Source of the DNA: Armatimonadetes bacterium Uphvl-Ar1
GTDB taxonomy: Bacteria > Armatimonadota > Fimbriimonadia > Fimbriimonadales > Fimbriimonadaceae
Length of the DNA: 64,000 nt
NCBI GenBank assembly: GCA_002162075.1
Contig: CP021423.1
Location: 2,170,001-2,234,000 of the forward strand
Reading direction: 5' to 3'
Made by a program: the position numbers and the translations under genes. Numbering within the stretch: the first letter of the stretch is position 1; every line of letters begins with the position of its first letter. Positions 45,488-54,814 of the stretch are shown piece after piece. The notes under the pieces were generated by a model. The model did no database searches and was not told the origin of the DNA. It saw only the letters and a list, made by a program, of their open reading frames with translations.

Positions 45488-46348
45488 TTATTGCTCGGGC
45501 AACTTACAGTCGGTTGCCGTGATTCGGAATGGATCCGCATCAAGACACACACCCTTCAATGTGGTGTCTACCGGAGAGCCGGTATTCAGTCGTTGCTCAT
45601 AACCAGGGAAGATGTATCCCTTGTTGAAGTTCTTGACATGAGTGTCCGCGAACACGTAGTTCGACTTATTCGCTCGTGAGAAGTCGATCCCACTCGCATA
45701 CTTGAACAATCCGGTGCTCGAACCATAAGCAACCGGATCATCGTTCGACAGGGTGTTAGCCGATCGCGAATACCAAACTCCGCACTCGTAGAAGGCTGCG
45801 CCAACCCACCAAGTACAGTCAGCTGAAGCAGGATTTCTCTGCTCGGTTACAACAATTGTGGATGCCGGAGCAGGGAGAGCAGTCGAACTAATGGTTTGGA
45901 ATCCAATGTCCTGACCGTTCCAAGTGTTCGTTCCCGCCCATCCCCGAATCACGTTGGCCGCAACTCGGAAACTACGTTTCGTGTTCCCAAACGGGCTAAA
46001 GGTCTTCGGAGCCTGATCAAAATCGCTTTGGAACAGCTCCCAATTCTTCATGTACGGCATGAGCAAGGTATCCCAGCTCGGGCAACCAACCGAAGGCTGG
46101 CAAGCTCCAGTCGCCCATGAAACACCGTTCCCATTCATCGTCCCAGCTTGCTGGTACATGTCGTCGTAGTCACCAAGATAGAGCTGTTGTGCAGTTCCAA
46201 CTTGCTTGATGTTGCTAACGGTCTTGATATTCTTCGCCGCCGACTTTGCCTGAGCAAAAACCGGGAAGAGAATCGCAGCCAAGATGGCGATGATCGCAAT
46301 GACGACCAGCAGTTCGATGAGCGTGAATGCTCGATTTTTATGATTCAT
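45488..46348 (-). CDS. Prepilin-like protein with H-X9-DG-type C-terminus
   Basis: A 286-residue protein starting at ATG 46348 (GGAG 7 nt upstream). The leader MNHKNR precedes [20 protein letters not shown] and [13 protein letters not shown], the prepilin signature most often seen in Armatimonadota and relatives. A cysteine-containing globular domain follows, ending [17 protein letters not shown], the H-X9-DG-type motif with Thr in place of Gly. Such proteins are abundant in these phyla and may form pseudopilus-like fibres. It overlaps the LacI gene by 11 nt and could be translationally coupled to it. Confidence 0.88.
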   Translation of the reverse strand: MNHKNRAFTLIELLVVIAIIAILAAILFPVFAQAKSAAKNIKTVSNIKQVGTAQQLYLGDYDDMYQQAGTMNGNGVSWATGACQPSVGCPSWDTLLMPYMKNWELFQSDFDQAPKTFSPFGNTKRSFRVAANVIRGWAGTNTWNGQDIGFQTISSTALPAPASTIVVTEQRNPASADCTWWVGAAFYECGVWYSRSANTLSNDDPVAYGSSTGLFKYASGIDFSRANKSNYVFADTHVKNFNKGYIFPGYEQRLNTGSPVDTTLKGVCLDADPFRITATDCKLPEQ

Positions 46349-47365
46349 TTTTGTTCTCCATTGGACAAGTGGAGCCGCGAACGATGAGCTCCGTTTCAAA
46401 AACTTTGTTTTCCCCTGCATCCCGCCCCTCGATCAAATCAAACAACGCCAACATGGCTGCCTGACCCATCTCCCCGATCGGCTGTCGTACCGTCGTCAGC
46501 GTCGGATAAACGTGAATCGCCGAAGGTGATCCATCAAACCCAACAACGCTCAATTCCTCAGGCATTTTCAGTTCTGCTTCATGACCTGCCCGCAAAGCCC
46601 CTACCGCCATTTCGTCATTTGCGCAGAGCAACGCCGTTGGTCGGTCTTCAAGCTCCAAAATCCGTTTTGTGGCTTCGTAGCCCCCTTCAATAACAAATTG
46701 CCCCATCCCCACCCAATCTTCGCGATAAGCCAAGCCCTTCTCCTTCAAAAAATCTTGATAGGCTTGCAAACGTACAATCGCGTCCTGCATATCCAGTCGG
46801 CCCGCCAAGTGACCAATTTTCCGGTGACCCAACTCCCACAAATGATCCATCGCCTGCCGGATCCCGCACTATTTGCCGAGCTATAGCTCAGAACTCCCTT
46901 AACTGGGACTCCCGAAACCGAAACGCACGGCAAATGCAAACTCGTCGCCAGCTCAATCGTGGCCTGATCCATCTGAGGAGCAATGAACAAAATCCCATCA
47001 ACCCGACCATCAACCAACGCCGACAAGAAATCCTCATGGTCGGACAAGTTGTAACGAGTGTAAAGAAGAATGTCCTGGTGTAACTCCGCTGCCTTGTTGA
47101 CGATCCCGTTCAGTGCGAGCTGGAGGTAAGGACTCAAAAATGCATTTTCCGAAACAACCGGCGGAACAATCCCGATCGTGTTGCTTCGACCCGTCACCAT
47201 CGACTTCGCCAGTCGATTCGGACGGTAATTCAACTCTTTAGCGGTTTCAAGGACTTGCTGTTTCACAAGCGCAGGCACGGGCCGCGGCCCGTCGTTCAGC
47301 GCGTAACTGACTGTACTGACCGATATATTGAGCTTTTTCGCTATATCCTTGATCGTTGCCGCCAT
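46338..47365 (-). CDS. LacI-family transcriptional regulator, one apparent frameshift
   Basis: The N-terminal frame contains the helix-turn-helix [20 protein letters not shown] and hinge helix NRLAKSM; the C-terminal frame resumes the periplasmic-binding-like domain ([54 protein letters not shown]). They join if one G is added to the run opposite C3 at 46863-46865, giving [12 protein letters not shown] and 342 residues, normal for LacI proteins. It should bind the CGAAACGTTTCG operators beside its own promoter and the divergent glycosidase, so a sugar or oligosaccharide inducer is likely. Confidence 0.9.
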
Positions 47366-47376
47366 GTGAATTCGTT

Positions 47377-47392
47377 CGCGAAACGTTTCGCG
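47377..47392. promoter_or_regulatory. LacI-family operator O1
   Basis: CGCGAAACGTTTCGCG is a perfect 16-bp palindrome with the central CG of LacI-family sites. It lies just downstream of the lacI -10 box, over the expected transcription start. Confidence 0.85.
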
Positions 47393-47399
47393 TTCTCGT

Positions 47400-47428
47400 A
47401 CTATACGCAACTTTTTCTCCAAATGCAA
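47400..47428 (-). promoter_or_regulatory. Promoter of the LacI-family gene
   Basis: On the minus strand TTGCAT (47428-47423) and TATAGT (47405-47400) are 17 nt apart. Operator O1 begins 7 nt downstream of the -10 box. Confidence 0.75.
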
Positions 47429-47491
47429 GTTTTTTCAAAAAATTTTTGAGTTCCCTAGTAAACTCACTCGTCCACCTCATTCAAAAACTTC

Positions 47492-47520
47492 TTGCAAATC
47501 ACGCAACTCTCTTGTATCAT
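47492..47520 (+). promoter_or_regulatory. Promoter of the glycosidase gene
   Basis: TTGCAA (47492-47497) and TATCAT (47515-47520) are 17 nt apart; operator O2 begins 3-4 nt downstream of the -10 box. Confidence 0.75.
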
Positions 47521-47522
47521 AT

Positions 47523-47538
47523 CGCGAAACGTTTCGGA
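47523..47538. promoter_or_regulatory. LacI-family operator O2
   Basis: CGCGAAACGTTTCGGA contains the same 12-bp palindrome, CGAAACGTTTCG (47525-47536), as O1. Its place over the predicted start of transcription implies repression of the glycosidase gene. Confidence 0.85.
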
Positions 47539-47546
47539 AACTTCCC

Positions 47547-48797
47547 ATGATCATCCCTCTCACTCTCATGACTGCCACCACCGCATTCCTCAAACCCGAC
47601 GTCACCCGGCTCATCAAGTCCGAAACCGGATACTCCCTCACCGTCCAAGGAAAACCGTTCTTCGTGAAAGGTGCTGGAGGCGGTGCCGGTCTCGATCTCC
47701 TCGTTCAAGCGGGCGGCAACTCCATCCGAACATGGGGTGCCGAAAATCTCCAGCGCGATCTCGACGAAGCCCAGAAGCGAGGAATCAAAGTCACCGCCGG
47801 AATTTGGCTGCAACATGCTGATGTCTTCGACTACTCAGACCAAGCCAAAGTCCGAGAACAATTTGAAATGGCCCGCAAAGTCGTCGAACAGTTCAAAGAT
47901 CACCCCGCCCTCCTCATGTGGGCCTTCGGAAACGAGATGGAAGGCTACGCCGAAGCCAACGATCCAAACGTCTGGCGAGCGGTCAACGACATCGCCAAAA
48001 TGGCAAAAACAATCGATCCAAACCACCCCACAATGACCGTCATCGCCGAAATCGGGGCAGCTCGAATCCCAAGCATCAACAAATTCTGCCCGGATATCGA
48101 CATCATCGGCATCAACAGCTACGGCGGAGCCGCCTCCGTGGCCAAGCGATATGCCGAAATCGGCGGAACAAAACCGTACATCCTCACCGAATTCGGCCCG
48201 CTTGGCCCCTGGGAACGACCGAAAACTCCCTGGAATGCCCCCGTCGAACCAACCTCAACCGAGAAAGTTGAGATGTATCGAACCGCTTACCAAAACGCTG
48301 TCCTAGGCAATCCTCAAAAATGCCTCGGGGCTTATGTCTTCCTCTGGGGCAACAAGCAAGAAGGCACCTCAACCTGGTTTGGAATGTTCCTTAAAGACGG
48401 CAACAAAACGCCCGCCGTGGATGTCATGACCGAATTCTGGACAGGCAAAAAGCCCGCAAACCTCAGCCCGACAATCACACCAATTACTCTCGCCCCTGCA
48501 CCAGAAAACTACATCTACAAAACCGGGCAAACGATTACGGCAAGCATCAAGACCACCGATCCCAATAATGACAATCTCAAAACAACTTGGGTTCTCACAA
48601 GCGAAACTGAGGTCTATCTCACTGCCGGGCGCGACGAGAAAGTTCCGTTGGATTACCCCGATGCGCTCGTCTCCTCCACTACCAATCAAGCAACTTTCAA
48701 ACTCCCCGCAAAAGCAGGCAATTTCCGGGTTTTTGCCTATGTGTACGATGGAAAAGGTGCCGCCGCCACCGCCAACATTCCTCTCCAAACCAAATGA
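47547..48797 (+). CDS. Exported glycoside hydrolase, clan GH-A-like
   Basis: A 416-residue protein with a short signal-like N-terminus and a (beta/alpha)8 barrel resembling GH2/GH5-type enzymes: VKGAGGGAGLDLLVQAGGNS, RTWGAENLQRDLDEAQKRGI, the acid/base Glu in LLMWAFGNEMEGY and the nucleophile Glu in PYILTEFGPLGPWER. A ~100-residue beta-sandwich follows. It probably cleaves a beta-linked oligosaccharide; the substrate cannot be told. The operator O2 places it under the divergent LacI-type repressor. A strong terminator follows. Confidence 0.85.
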   Translation: MIIPLTLMTATTAFLKPDVTRLIKSETGYSLTVQGKPFFVKGAGGGAGLDLLVQAGGNSIRTWGAENLQRDLDEAQKRGIKVTAGIWLQHADVFDYSDQAKVREQFEMARKVVEQFKDHPALLMWAFGNEMEGYAEANDPNVWRAVNDIAKMAKTIDPNHPTMTVIAEIGAARIPSINKFCPDIDIIGINSYGGAASVAKRYAEIGGTKPYILTEFGPLGPWERPKTPWNAPVEPTSTEKVEMYRTAYQNAVLGNPQKCLGAYVFLWGNKQEGTSTWFGMFLKDGNKTPAVDVMTEFWTGKKPANLSPTITPITLAPAPENYIYKTGQTITASIKTTDPNNDNLKTTWVLTSETEVYLTAGRDEKVPLDYPDALVSSTTNQATFKLPAKAGNFRVFAYVYDGKGAAATANIPLQTK

Positions 48798-48799
48798 TG

Positions 48800-48836
48800 T
48801 GATTTGGCCCGATCATTCAATGATCGGGCCAAATCA
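48800..48836. terminator. Bidirectional terminator
   Basis: TGATTTGGCCCGATCA (48800-48815) pairs perfectly with TGATCGGGCCAAATCA (48821-48836), 5-nt loop, between the convergent glycosidase and protease genes. T-tracts are weak on both sides. Confidence 0.78.
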
Positions 48837-48847
48837 TTTCTCAATAT

Positions 48848-49681
48848 TCAGCTTCGCTTCATCCGGCGACGGGCCAACGCCGCTACTCCCAATCCAGCCA
48901 GCACCATCGTTCCTGGCTCCGGCACCGCTTCAATCCCCGTCAGCGAATAAATCTGGTTCGCAATTCCAGGGGTAATGGCTGCATACCAATTCAAATTCCC
49001 ATATTGCTCAAATTGTCCACCCGAAAGCACACCCCAGATTTGACCAGAGTTATCAAGCAACATCGAACCACTATCGCCCGGAGCACCGAACCCCTCAACT
49101 GCTCTTGCTTGACCACTTGCCGGAGAATCAAATCGATCAATCAGCATTTTTTGTGCTTCACCCGCAAACACAAAATTGTCTTGAACATTCTGGAGTCGAG
49201 TTTGCATCCCGCGCCGCTTGTTGTCAAACCCCCATCCGCCGCCACCGCCACCCTCGGGCCCGTGACCGCCATAACCTGCAGAATCAAATTCTGTCCCGAG
49301 GGTAAAAATCCCATCCATTTTCAAGGTCGGAGTGAATACGTTCCGGTTCCAACCCGCAATCTTGAAGATTGAAATATCCACCCCAGCAAAACCAATAGTT
49401 TGCGTAATTGCATAGCTCCCCCCGTCCTCAAAGTTGAATGTACTGGTTTGACCAGTTGTGATCACGTGCTTTGCGGAAATTCCCCAAGCCTGACCACCAG
49501 ATCCAATCCCCAAGAACGTCCCCGTTCCTCCCGTTGCAATCCGACCGACACCTTGCAATCGAGTCGAATTCCCATAACTCAGAACCGTACTTTCCGGAAT
49601 GTCATTCCGCCAAACGATCCCGTGAGCCATCATCGGCACAACGACCAAGCACACCGAAACCAAAACACCTGTTGTTTTCAT
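48848..49681 (-). CDS. Trypsin-like serine protease with PEP-CTERM tail
   Basis: A 277-residue exported protein from ATG 49681, with signal peptide MKTTGVLVSVCLVVVPMMAH. The chymotrypsin-fold triad is readable: His in WGISAKHVITTG, Asp in FAGVDISIFKI and Ser in GFGAPGDSGSMLLD. A Gly-rich loop (EGGGGGGWGF) sits between them. The C-terminus, AVPEPGTMVLAGLGVAALAR then RRMKRS, is a PEP-CTERM sorting signal. It is therefore a probable surface-sorted protease. Length is typical of the trypsin family. Confidence 0.88.
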   Translation of the reverse strand: MKTTGVLVSVCLVVVPMMAHGIVWRNDIPESTVLSYGNSTRLQGVGRIATGGTGTFLGIGSGGQAWGISAKHVITTGQTSTFNFEDGGSYAITQTIGFAGVDISIFKIAGWNRNVFTPTLKMDGIFTLGTEFDSAGYGGHGPEGGGGGGWGFDNKRRGMQTRLQNVQDNFVFAGEAQKMLIDRFDSPASGQARAVEGFGAPGDSGSMLLDNSGQIWGVLSGGQFEQYGNLNWYAAITPGIANQIYSLTGIEAVPEPGTMVLAGLGVAALARRRMKRS

Positions 49682-49741
49682 CAATCTCTCCTGGATAGTG
49701 CAAAGCAAAACCCAAGACTAGATTATACAGCAGGTTTCTCA

Positions 49742-50728
49742 CTAATGCCGTCTTCGACGATCGCCAAATCCAGAGCCAATCCGATGCGAAGTCTCAATTC
49801 GCCGAATCGTGTAGTTCGAGCTACGCATCACAATCGACTCCGTATACGCCATCCCGTGCCGGTACCGAACCCCCTTGAGCAAATCGCCTGGAGTAATTCC
49901 GGTTGCCGCAAAAGTAACATTCCCGCTCGCCAAATCCTTTGTATGGAAAACCCGGTCAATATCCCCCTCAATCATCTTCTCGGCTCGCTCCCGCTGACCA
50001 TCAATCGTAAACTTCAACCGAGCCTGCATCTCTCCACCCGTACACAGAACCGCCGCCGCTGTGATCACTCCTTCCGGAGCACCACCCATTCCCATGAGGC
50101 CGTCAACCCCTGAATCTGGGTCAAGTGCGGCAATGGCAACGGAAAGGTCACCATCCGGCACCAAATGCACTCGGCAACCCGCATCCCGCAATTCGGCAAT
50201 CAACTCCTCATGCCGGGGCCGATCCAAAACCCCAATAATGCACTCGTCCACGTCTTTCCCCAGAGCTTTTGCCATCAAACGCACATTGATCCGTGGCGGA
50301 ACCGTAATATCCACAACTCCCGCGCACTCTGGCCCAACGACCAACTTCTCCATATAACAGTCCGGAGCGTGCATTAACCACCCTTCACCTTCAACTGCTG
50401 CTGCCAAAACAGCAATCGCATTCGGTGTACCGTTGGCACAGAGATTGGTTCCTTCAAGCGGGTCAACCGCAATCTGAATCGCTGGTCCCCCCGGCTGGCC
50501 CAACTTCTCACCGATATACAGCATCGGCGCTTCATCCCGCTCCCCTTCCCCGATGACGATGGTCGCGTCCATCTCCATCGCATTGAGCTCACCGCGCATC
50601 GCTTCGCAAGCTGCGAGATCCGCCTCATCGCGTTTCCCTTTCCCGACCCACTTGGAAGCAGACAAAGCCGCTGCTTCAGTTACTCTCAAAAAATCCAGGT
50701 GCTTGTACTGATCCACGTTGATCTCCAC
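49742..50728 (-). CDS. glpX: Class II fructose-1,6-bisphosphatase
   Basis: A 328-residue GlpX from a GTG start. Signatures are DATIVIGEGERDEAPMLYIG (metal-binding Asp/Glu), QIAVDPLEGTNLCANGTPNA, DIDRVFHTKDLASGNVTFAA and GVRYRHGMAYTESIVMRSS. It hydrolyses fructose-1,6-bisphosphate in gluconeogenesis. It stands alone on the minus strand between the protease and chemoreceptor genes; the preceding hairpin suggests its own transcript. Confidence 0.95.
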   Translation of the reverse strand: MEINVDQYKHLDFLRVTEAAALSASKWVGKGKRDEADLAACEAMRGELNAMEMDATIVIGEGERDEAPMLYIGEKLGQPGGPAIQIAVDPLEGTNLCANGTPNAIAVLAAAVEGEGWLMHAPDCYMEKLVVGPECAGVVDITVPPRINVRLMAKALGKDVDECIIGVLDRPRHEELIAELRDAGCRVHLVPDGDLSVAIAALDPDSGVDGLMGMGGAPEGVITAAAVLCTGGEMQARLKFTIDGQRERAEKMIEGDIDRVFHTKDLASGNVTFAATGITPGDLLKGVRYRHGMAYTESIVMRSSNYTIRRIETSHRIGSGFGDRRRRH

Positions 50729-50742
50729 TATCCAAGAGTTTA

Positions 50743-50775
50743 CAGGGTGGTCAGCTCAAATTGCTGACCACCCTG
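50743..50775. terminator. Stem-loop after the chemoreceptor gene
   Basis: CAGGGTGGTCAGC (50743-50755) pairs perfectly with GCTGACCACCCTG (50763-50775). No T-tract follows on the minus strand, so termination would rely on the stem alone. Confidence 0.65.
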
Positions 50776-50786
50776 CCAATCGGATA

Positions 50787-53177
50787 TCAAGCAGCTCGCC
50801 GCAAGTCTTGTGCCGCACTCGACTTCTTCGATTTTTCCGTCTCAAACCGATCCGTCAGCAATGCTAGCTCAGAAGAGAGATCCGCCAAGTCACTCGCATT
50901 TGCCGTCAACTCTTCCGTCGAAGCCATCTGTTCCTGCGAGGCCGCCGAAACATCGGCAATGTTGTCGGAGACTTCCATAACCGAATCGGCCATAGTCCGA
51001 GACGCTTCCGTATTCGCCTCGGTCGTTTCTGCAACCGAAGTCACCGCGACCTGCATAGCCGAAGCCAGGGACTGAACTTCCTTCGCACTCATGTCAACTT
51101 CATCAACCGGGTTCCGGAGAGCTTCAACCTGCTCTACAATGTGCTCAAGCACTTCGCGAGTCTTGGTCGAAAGCTCTGCTCCCGAGTCAACGGCCGAATC
51201 TGCTTCCTTCATGGCTGATGTGGAATCACCGACTAACTTTCGGATTTCGCCGACTAGGCCAGCAATATCTTGCGTCGCCAGACTACAGCGCTCCGCCAAT
51301 TTGCGAACTTCTTCCGCAACCACCGCAAAGCCCTTGCCGTGCTCACCCGCTCTTGCTGCCTCAATCGCCGCGTTGAGCGCCAACAAATTGGTTTGTTCGG
51401 CAATCTCACTGATCGTATCAATGATCGAGTCAATTTGCTCCGACTTCGCGTTCAAATCTGTCAACTTTGTTCCAACCACCGAAGTCGTAGATCGAATCAG
51501 ATCCATTCCTTCCAAGGTTTTCTGAACGGTCAAGCCACCTTCTCGCGCCGACTCATGAGTATGCAAGGTCGCTTCTGCAACTTCGGCAATCTTTTCGCTT
51601 ACCTGCGCGACTGCTTCCGCAACGGTCTGAACTTGGTCAACAATTTGCTGCAATGTCTGAGCTTGCTCATCGTTAGCATTAACAACATCCTGCAAACCGC
51701 TCGTTGTGTTGTGAATTGTCGATAGGATTTCCGTACTCCGCTCCGCAACGCTCTGTGCCGCATCGGAGATACTCTGAGAAGCTCCGTTCAGGCCCGCTGA
51801 CATCTCCTGAATCGTCGCGCTCATCGACTGAATGTCGGAAATCGTCGCACTGAAATTCTCAACGATCAGCTCAAGCGAAGAACCAATTTCATCATCTGTT
51901 TGCTCAGAAGCCGGGTCACGGGTCAAATCACCGCTAGCAATGCGTTTCGTCCAAACAGAGTGGCTCTGCAACTTACCAATTAGGAACCGGCAGTTCTCCG
52001 CAAGCACTCCCAGCTCATCTTCGCTCTTGTGTGCAATCTGAACATCCAAGCTTCCGGTCGAAACCGATTTGAGCCCTTGAGCCATTTCTGTGATCGGTCG
52101 AGCCAAAGATCGAGCCAGGAACGTCGCAAAAGCTGCAACCAAACCTGCAACGATCAGCGAGAGAAGTAACATCTTCCCGCGAACCCCAGCCGCCGTGCTC
52201 ATAAACTCCGATTCATCTACTCGAACAATCGCCGACCAACCAAGACCCGCGTAGCCCAAAGCTCCAATTGAAGTGAACGTCCCATTCACGACCTGCTTTC
52301 CTTCATAAACTCCAAATCCATTTGCTGGTTTTGCGGCAAGCGCGCTTTTCGCCGCCATATCAGTGGAACCGTCCAACTGCTTCGCCAAAATAACCGCTGA
52401 ATCGTGCTTGAATTCAGCCCCATCTTTCGAGGGATTATAGTAACTCAATATCTTGCCCTCATTATTGACAAGCTCGATGCGAGCCGAGGTATTCCCGCCC
52501 TTCTTCAACTCAGCATAAGCATCACTTAAAATCGACTCGACAAGCGAAACTCGGGCGTAATTCCGCCAAATCCCAATCATCTCACCCGATGTGTTATAAA
52601 CCGGAGCCGTGTAACCAATATATGCTCCCGTACCACCAAAAATCCCTTTCAAATCCTCGTCGATATAGGCGTCATCAACCCAGGTCCCAGTGAGCGCATC
52701 AGTTGACAAGAACTCTTTATTCTTTGCTTTTTGGAACCAATCTGAATCCGAGAAATTCTGACCGTAAAATGAAGATGTATCGGCTGCATTTCCTTCAAAA
52801 TCGTTGGTACTCACCGCCGCAACATTCCCCTTCAAATCAACAAGCATCATCAATTCGTAGATGGGAGTGTAAGTGGACATGTACTGATTCATAATCTGGG
52901 AAACTTTATTCTTGTCCCCCTTGACATACCACTGGCTCTGATCGTAAACGCCTTGGTTCAATCCAAAAGCTTGGACGTCACCATACCGTTCAAATAGGTT
53001 CCGTTCAATTCGACCAACAACCGTCTCCGCCGCGGACTCCAATGAGCCGGCACGTTTGGTTGCTGCATTGTTGATTTCCGACATTGCAACAAAACTGGCA
53101 ATCAAAAGCGGCACAATTCCGACCGCCAAAAAGGCCGCCAAAAGGCGAACTCCAACTCGTTCCTTAAACACTCTCAT
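50787..53177 (-). CDS. Methyl-accepting chemotaxis protein with dCache-type sensor
   Basis: A 796-residue receptor from ATG 53177. A membrane helix ([20 protein letters not shown]) precedes a ~300-residue periplasmic dCache-like region ([37 protein letters not shown]). A second helix ([20 protein letters not shown]) leads to a HAMP domain and a long signalling coiled coil with the conserved tip [20 protein letters not shown] and [17 protein letters not shown]. It senses an unknown ligand and controls a CheA kinase. No che genes are in the window, and no pentapeptide tether is seen. A link to the pili is possible. Confidence 0.95.
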   Translation of the reverse strand: MRVFKERVGVRLLAAFLAVGIVPLLIASFVAMSEINNAATKRAGSLESAAETVVGRIERNLFERYGDVQAFGLNQGVYDQSQWYVKGDKNKVSQIMNQYMSTYTPIYELMMLVDLKGNVAAVSTNDFEGNAADTSSFYGQNFSDSDWFQKAKNKEFLSTDALTGTWVDDAYIDEDLKGIFGGTGAYIGYTAPVYNTSGEMIGIWRNYARVSLVESILSDAYAELKKGGNTSARIELVNNEGKILSYYNPSKDGAEFKHDSAVILAKQLDGSTDMAAKSALAAKPANGFGVYEGKQVVNGTFTSIGALGYAGLGWSAIVRVDESEFMSTAAGVRGKMLLLSLIVAGLVAAFATFLARSLARPITEMAQGLKSVSTGSLDVQIAHKSEDELGVLAENCRFLIGKLQSHSVWTKRIASGDLTRDPASEQTDDEIGSSLELIVENFSATISDIQSMSATIQEMSAGLNGASQSISDAAQSVAERSTEILSTIHNTTSGLQDVVNANDEQAQTLQQIVDQVQTVAEAVAQVSEKIAEVAEATLHTHESAREGGLTVQKTLEGMDLIRSTTSVVGTKLTDLNAKSEQIDSIIDTISEIAEQTNLLALNAAIEAARAGEHGKGFAVVAEEVRKLAERCSLATQDIAGLVGEIRKLVGDSTSAMKEADSAVDSGAELSTKTREVLEHIVEQVEALRNPVDEVDMSAKEVQSLASAMQVAVTSVAETTEANTEASRTMADSVMEVSDNIADVSAASQEQMASTEELTANASDLADLSSELALLTDRFETEKSKKSSAAQDLRRAA

Positions 53178-53340
53178 CGTTGTTCCTGGTTCAATGACCC
53201 GCAAAATTGCAGAGCCCCAAATGCTTATCGGTAAATCCAACCTAATTTCTTCACATTAGAAATTTGTCGTCAACACCACAATAAATTAATTATGATTTTC
53301 CAAACCCGCGTACCGATAATTCTCACAGGGAAACAAGGAA

Positions 53341-53949
53341 ATGGATTCGGGCACTCTCCAAACCGCAATCACGGGCCAAGTTCAAATGATCGGGCTATCC
53401 CTAGCCCTCACACTGCCATTCCTCTTCAAAAAGTCAAAGCCAGACAAAAAATCACTTGCCTCCCCCATCAAGCAAGTTGATCCAATCGCCGAACTCCGCG
53501 CTGAAGTCGCCACACTGCAAGCCGAAAATGCTGCTCTTCGAATCGATCTTCATCAAAACCAATCAATTCAAGGGGCTACCCTCGAACGGTTTCGCACGAC
53601 TTTTTACGAAATACCGCTACCATGCTTCACCGTAAACGATCATGGCCATGTGATCGAATGGAATCGAGCGTGCGAAGCATTTTTCAATCTTCCCGAGCAC
53701 CAAGCCATTGATCGCCCCATGGCGGATATCCTCGGACAAGGAATCTTCCGTAATGACGCCGAGGGCATGATCTACATGGTGTTTCTGGGAATGAACCCCC
53801 AACCCATCGAAATAGATTTACAACAGGGGCAACAAACTAGAATCGTCAAGTGGTTCGCCAGTCCAATCATGAATCGGTCCGGACAAGTCGTTGGCGCACT
53901 CAACACCCTAGCGATCATTCCCAAAAACGAGATCAGCAACCAAAACTAA
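53341..53949 (+). CDS. Membrane-anchored PAS domain protein
   Basis: A 202-residue protein with an N-terminal membrane helix (QMIGLSLALTLPFLF), a coiled-coil (AELRAEVATLQAENAALRID) and a PAS domain (FYEIPLPCFTVNDHGHVIEW, NRACEAFFNLPEHQAIDRPM). There is no output domain, so it must signal through a partner. It starts 164 nt from the divergent chemoreceptor gene and converges on the MinD-like ATPase. Ligand unknown. Confidence 0.82.
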   Translation: MDSGTLQTAITGQVQMIGLSLALTLPFLFKKSKPDKKSLASPIKQVDPIAELRAEVATLQAENAALRIDLHQNQSIQGATLERFRTTFYEIPLPCFTVNDHGHVIEWNRACEAFFNLPEHQAIDRPMADILGQGIFRNDAEGMIYMVFLGMNPQPIEIDLQQGQQTRIVKWFASPIMNRSGQVVGALNTLAIIPKNEISNQN

Positions 53950-53967
53950 TTCTCAAAAGAATCAAAC

Positions 53968-54798
53968 TTAAGCCGCTTTGTTTTCTGTCTCTTCCGTCTT
54001 CTTTCCAAAAACGCTCTTGATCCGTCCCAACATCGAAATCTCTTCTGTAGCCTCAGCCTCAACCCCAAGTCCCATAATCGCATTTGCCGCATCCACCAAA
54101 TCCTGACTCGGACCCGCCGTAGGAAAAGCACTCGCAAAGATACGTCGTTCCGCACATGCGCGCGCAACAAGAGAATCATGTCGAACTGACCCCCAGTACT
54201 CCAATTCTTGGCTTAAAAATTGACCCACAATTCCTTGCACCTCGCTCGCAACTCCACGACCCTGGGCCGAAGAACCAACATGGTTTACAACCAATCCCGC
54301 CGATAGACTCGGATTCACATCCCAAGCATTTTTGAGCAAAGCATAACCGTCCATCAAACTCGCCGCCTCACTCGTCGTCACCACCATCAAACCCTGACTT
54401 GCCCGCAAGAACGGAAATACTCGGTTCCCCACCCCCGGAGCACAGTCGATCAAAACATGATCGTATGTATCCGCTAACACCATCAAATCCCCAACCAAAG
54501 CATCGATCTCCGCCCCTTCAAGCTGAGCCAACTCCTTCCACCCACTTCCCCCAGAAATCAGATCAAACCCGGCTTTCGTCGGCACAACAGCATCGCGCAA
54601 TTCGCGACCGTCTCGAACAATGTGCCCAAGCGTACAACCCACCTCGATCCCCGAATAAACATCACAGTTCGGCAAGCCTAAGTTGCCATCAAACAGGAGA
54701 ACACGTTTTTGATCTCCCGCAATGATTGCCGCAATACTACAAGCAAGCGCCGTCTTACCGACTCCGCCTTTACCACTACAAATTGCGACCGTTTTCAT
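53968..54798 (-). CDS. MinD/FlhG-like P-loop ATPase (second copy)
   Basis: A 276-residue ATPase with SGKGGVGKTALACSIA as deviant Walker A, the LFDGNLGLPNCDVYSGIEVG switch region and VLIDCAPGVGNRV. The key Asp of DADLGxAN is Gly-Asn here (DGNLGLPNCD), so ATP handling may differ from classical MinD. The start at 54798 has GGAG 7 nt upstream. The C-terminal ~40 residues are polar with Lys. It lies 16 nt downstream of the EIxALL/MshEN-like protein, matching the gene pair at 13151-14547. Confidence 0.9.
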   Translation of the reverse strand: MKTVAICSGKGGVGKTALACSIAAIIAGDQKRVLLFDGNLGLPNCDVYSGIEVGCTLGHIVRDGRELRDAVVPTKAGFDLISGGSGWKELAQLEGAEIDALVGDLMVLADTYDHVLIDCAPGVGNRVFPFLRASQGLMVVTTSEAASLMDGYALLKNAWDVNPSLSAGLVVNHVGSSAQGRGVASEVQGIVGQFLSQELEYWGSVRHDSLVARACAERRIFASAFPTAGPSQDLVDAANAIMGLGVEAEATEEISMLGRIKSVFGKKTEETENKAA

Positions 54799-54814
54799 CA
54801 AAGCTCTCCAGCAC

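Noticed and set aside
45122-45679. A 185-residue plus-strand frame across the small protein and the prepilin end
   Set aside because: It runs through two terminators and opposite two well-supported genes.
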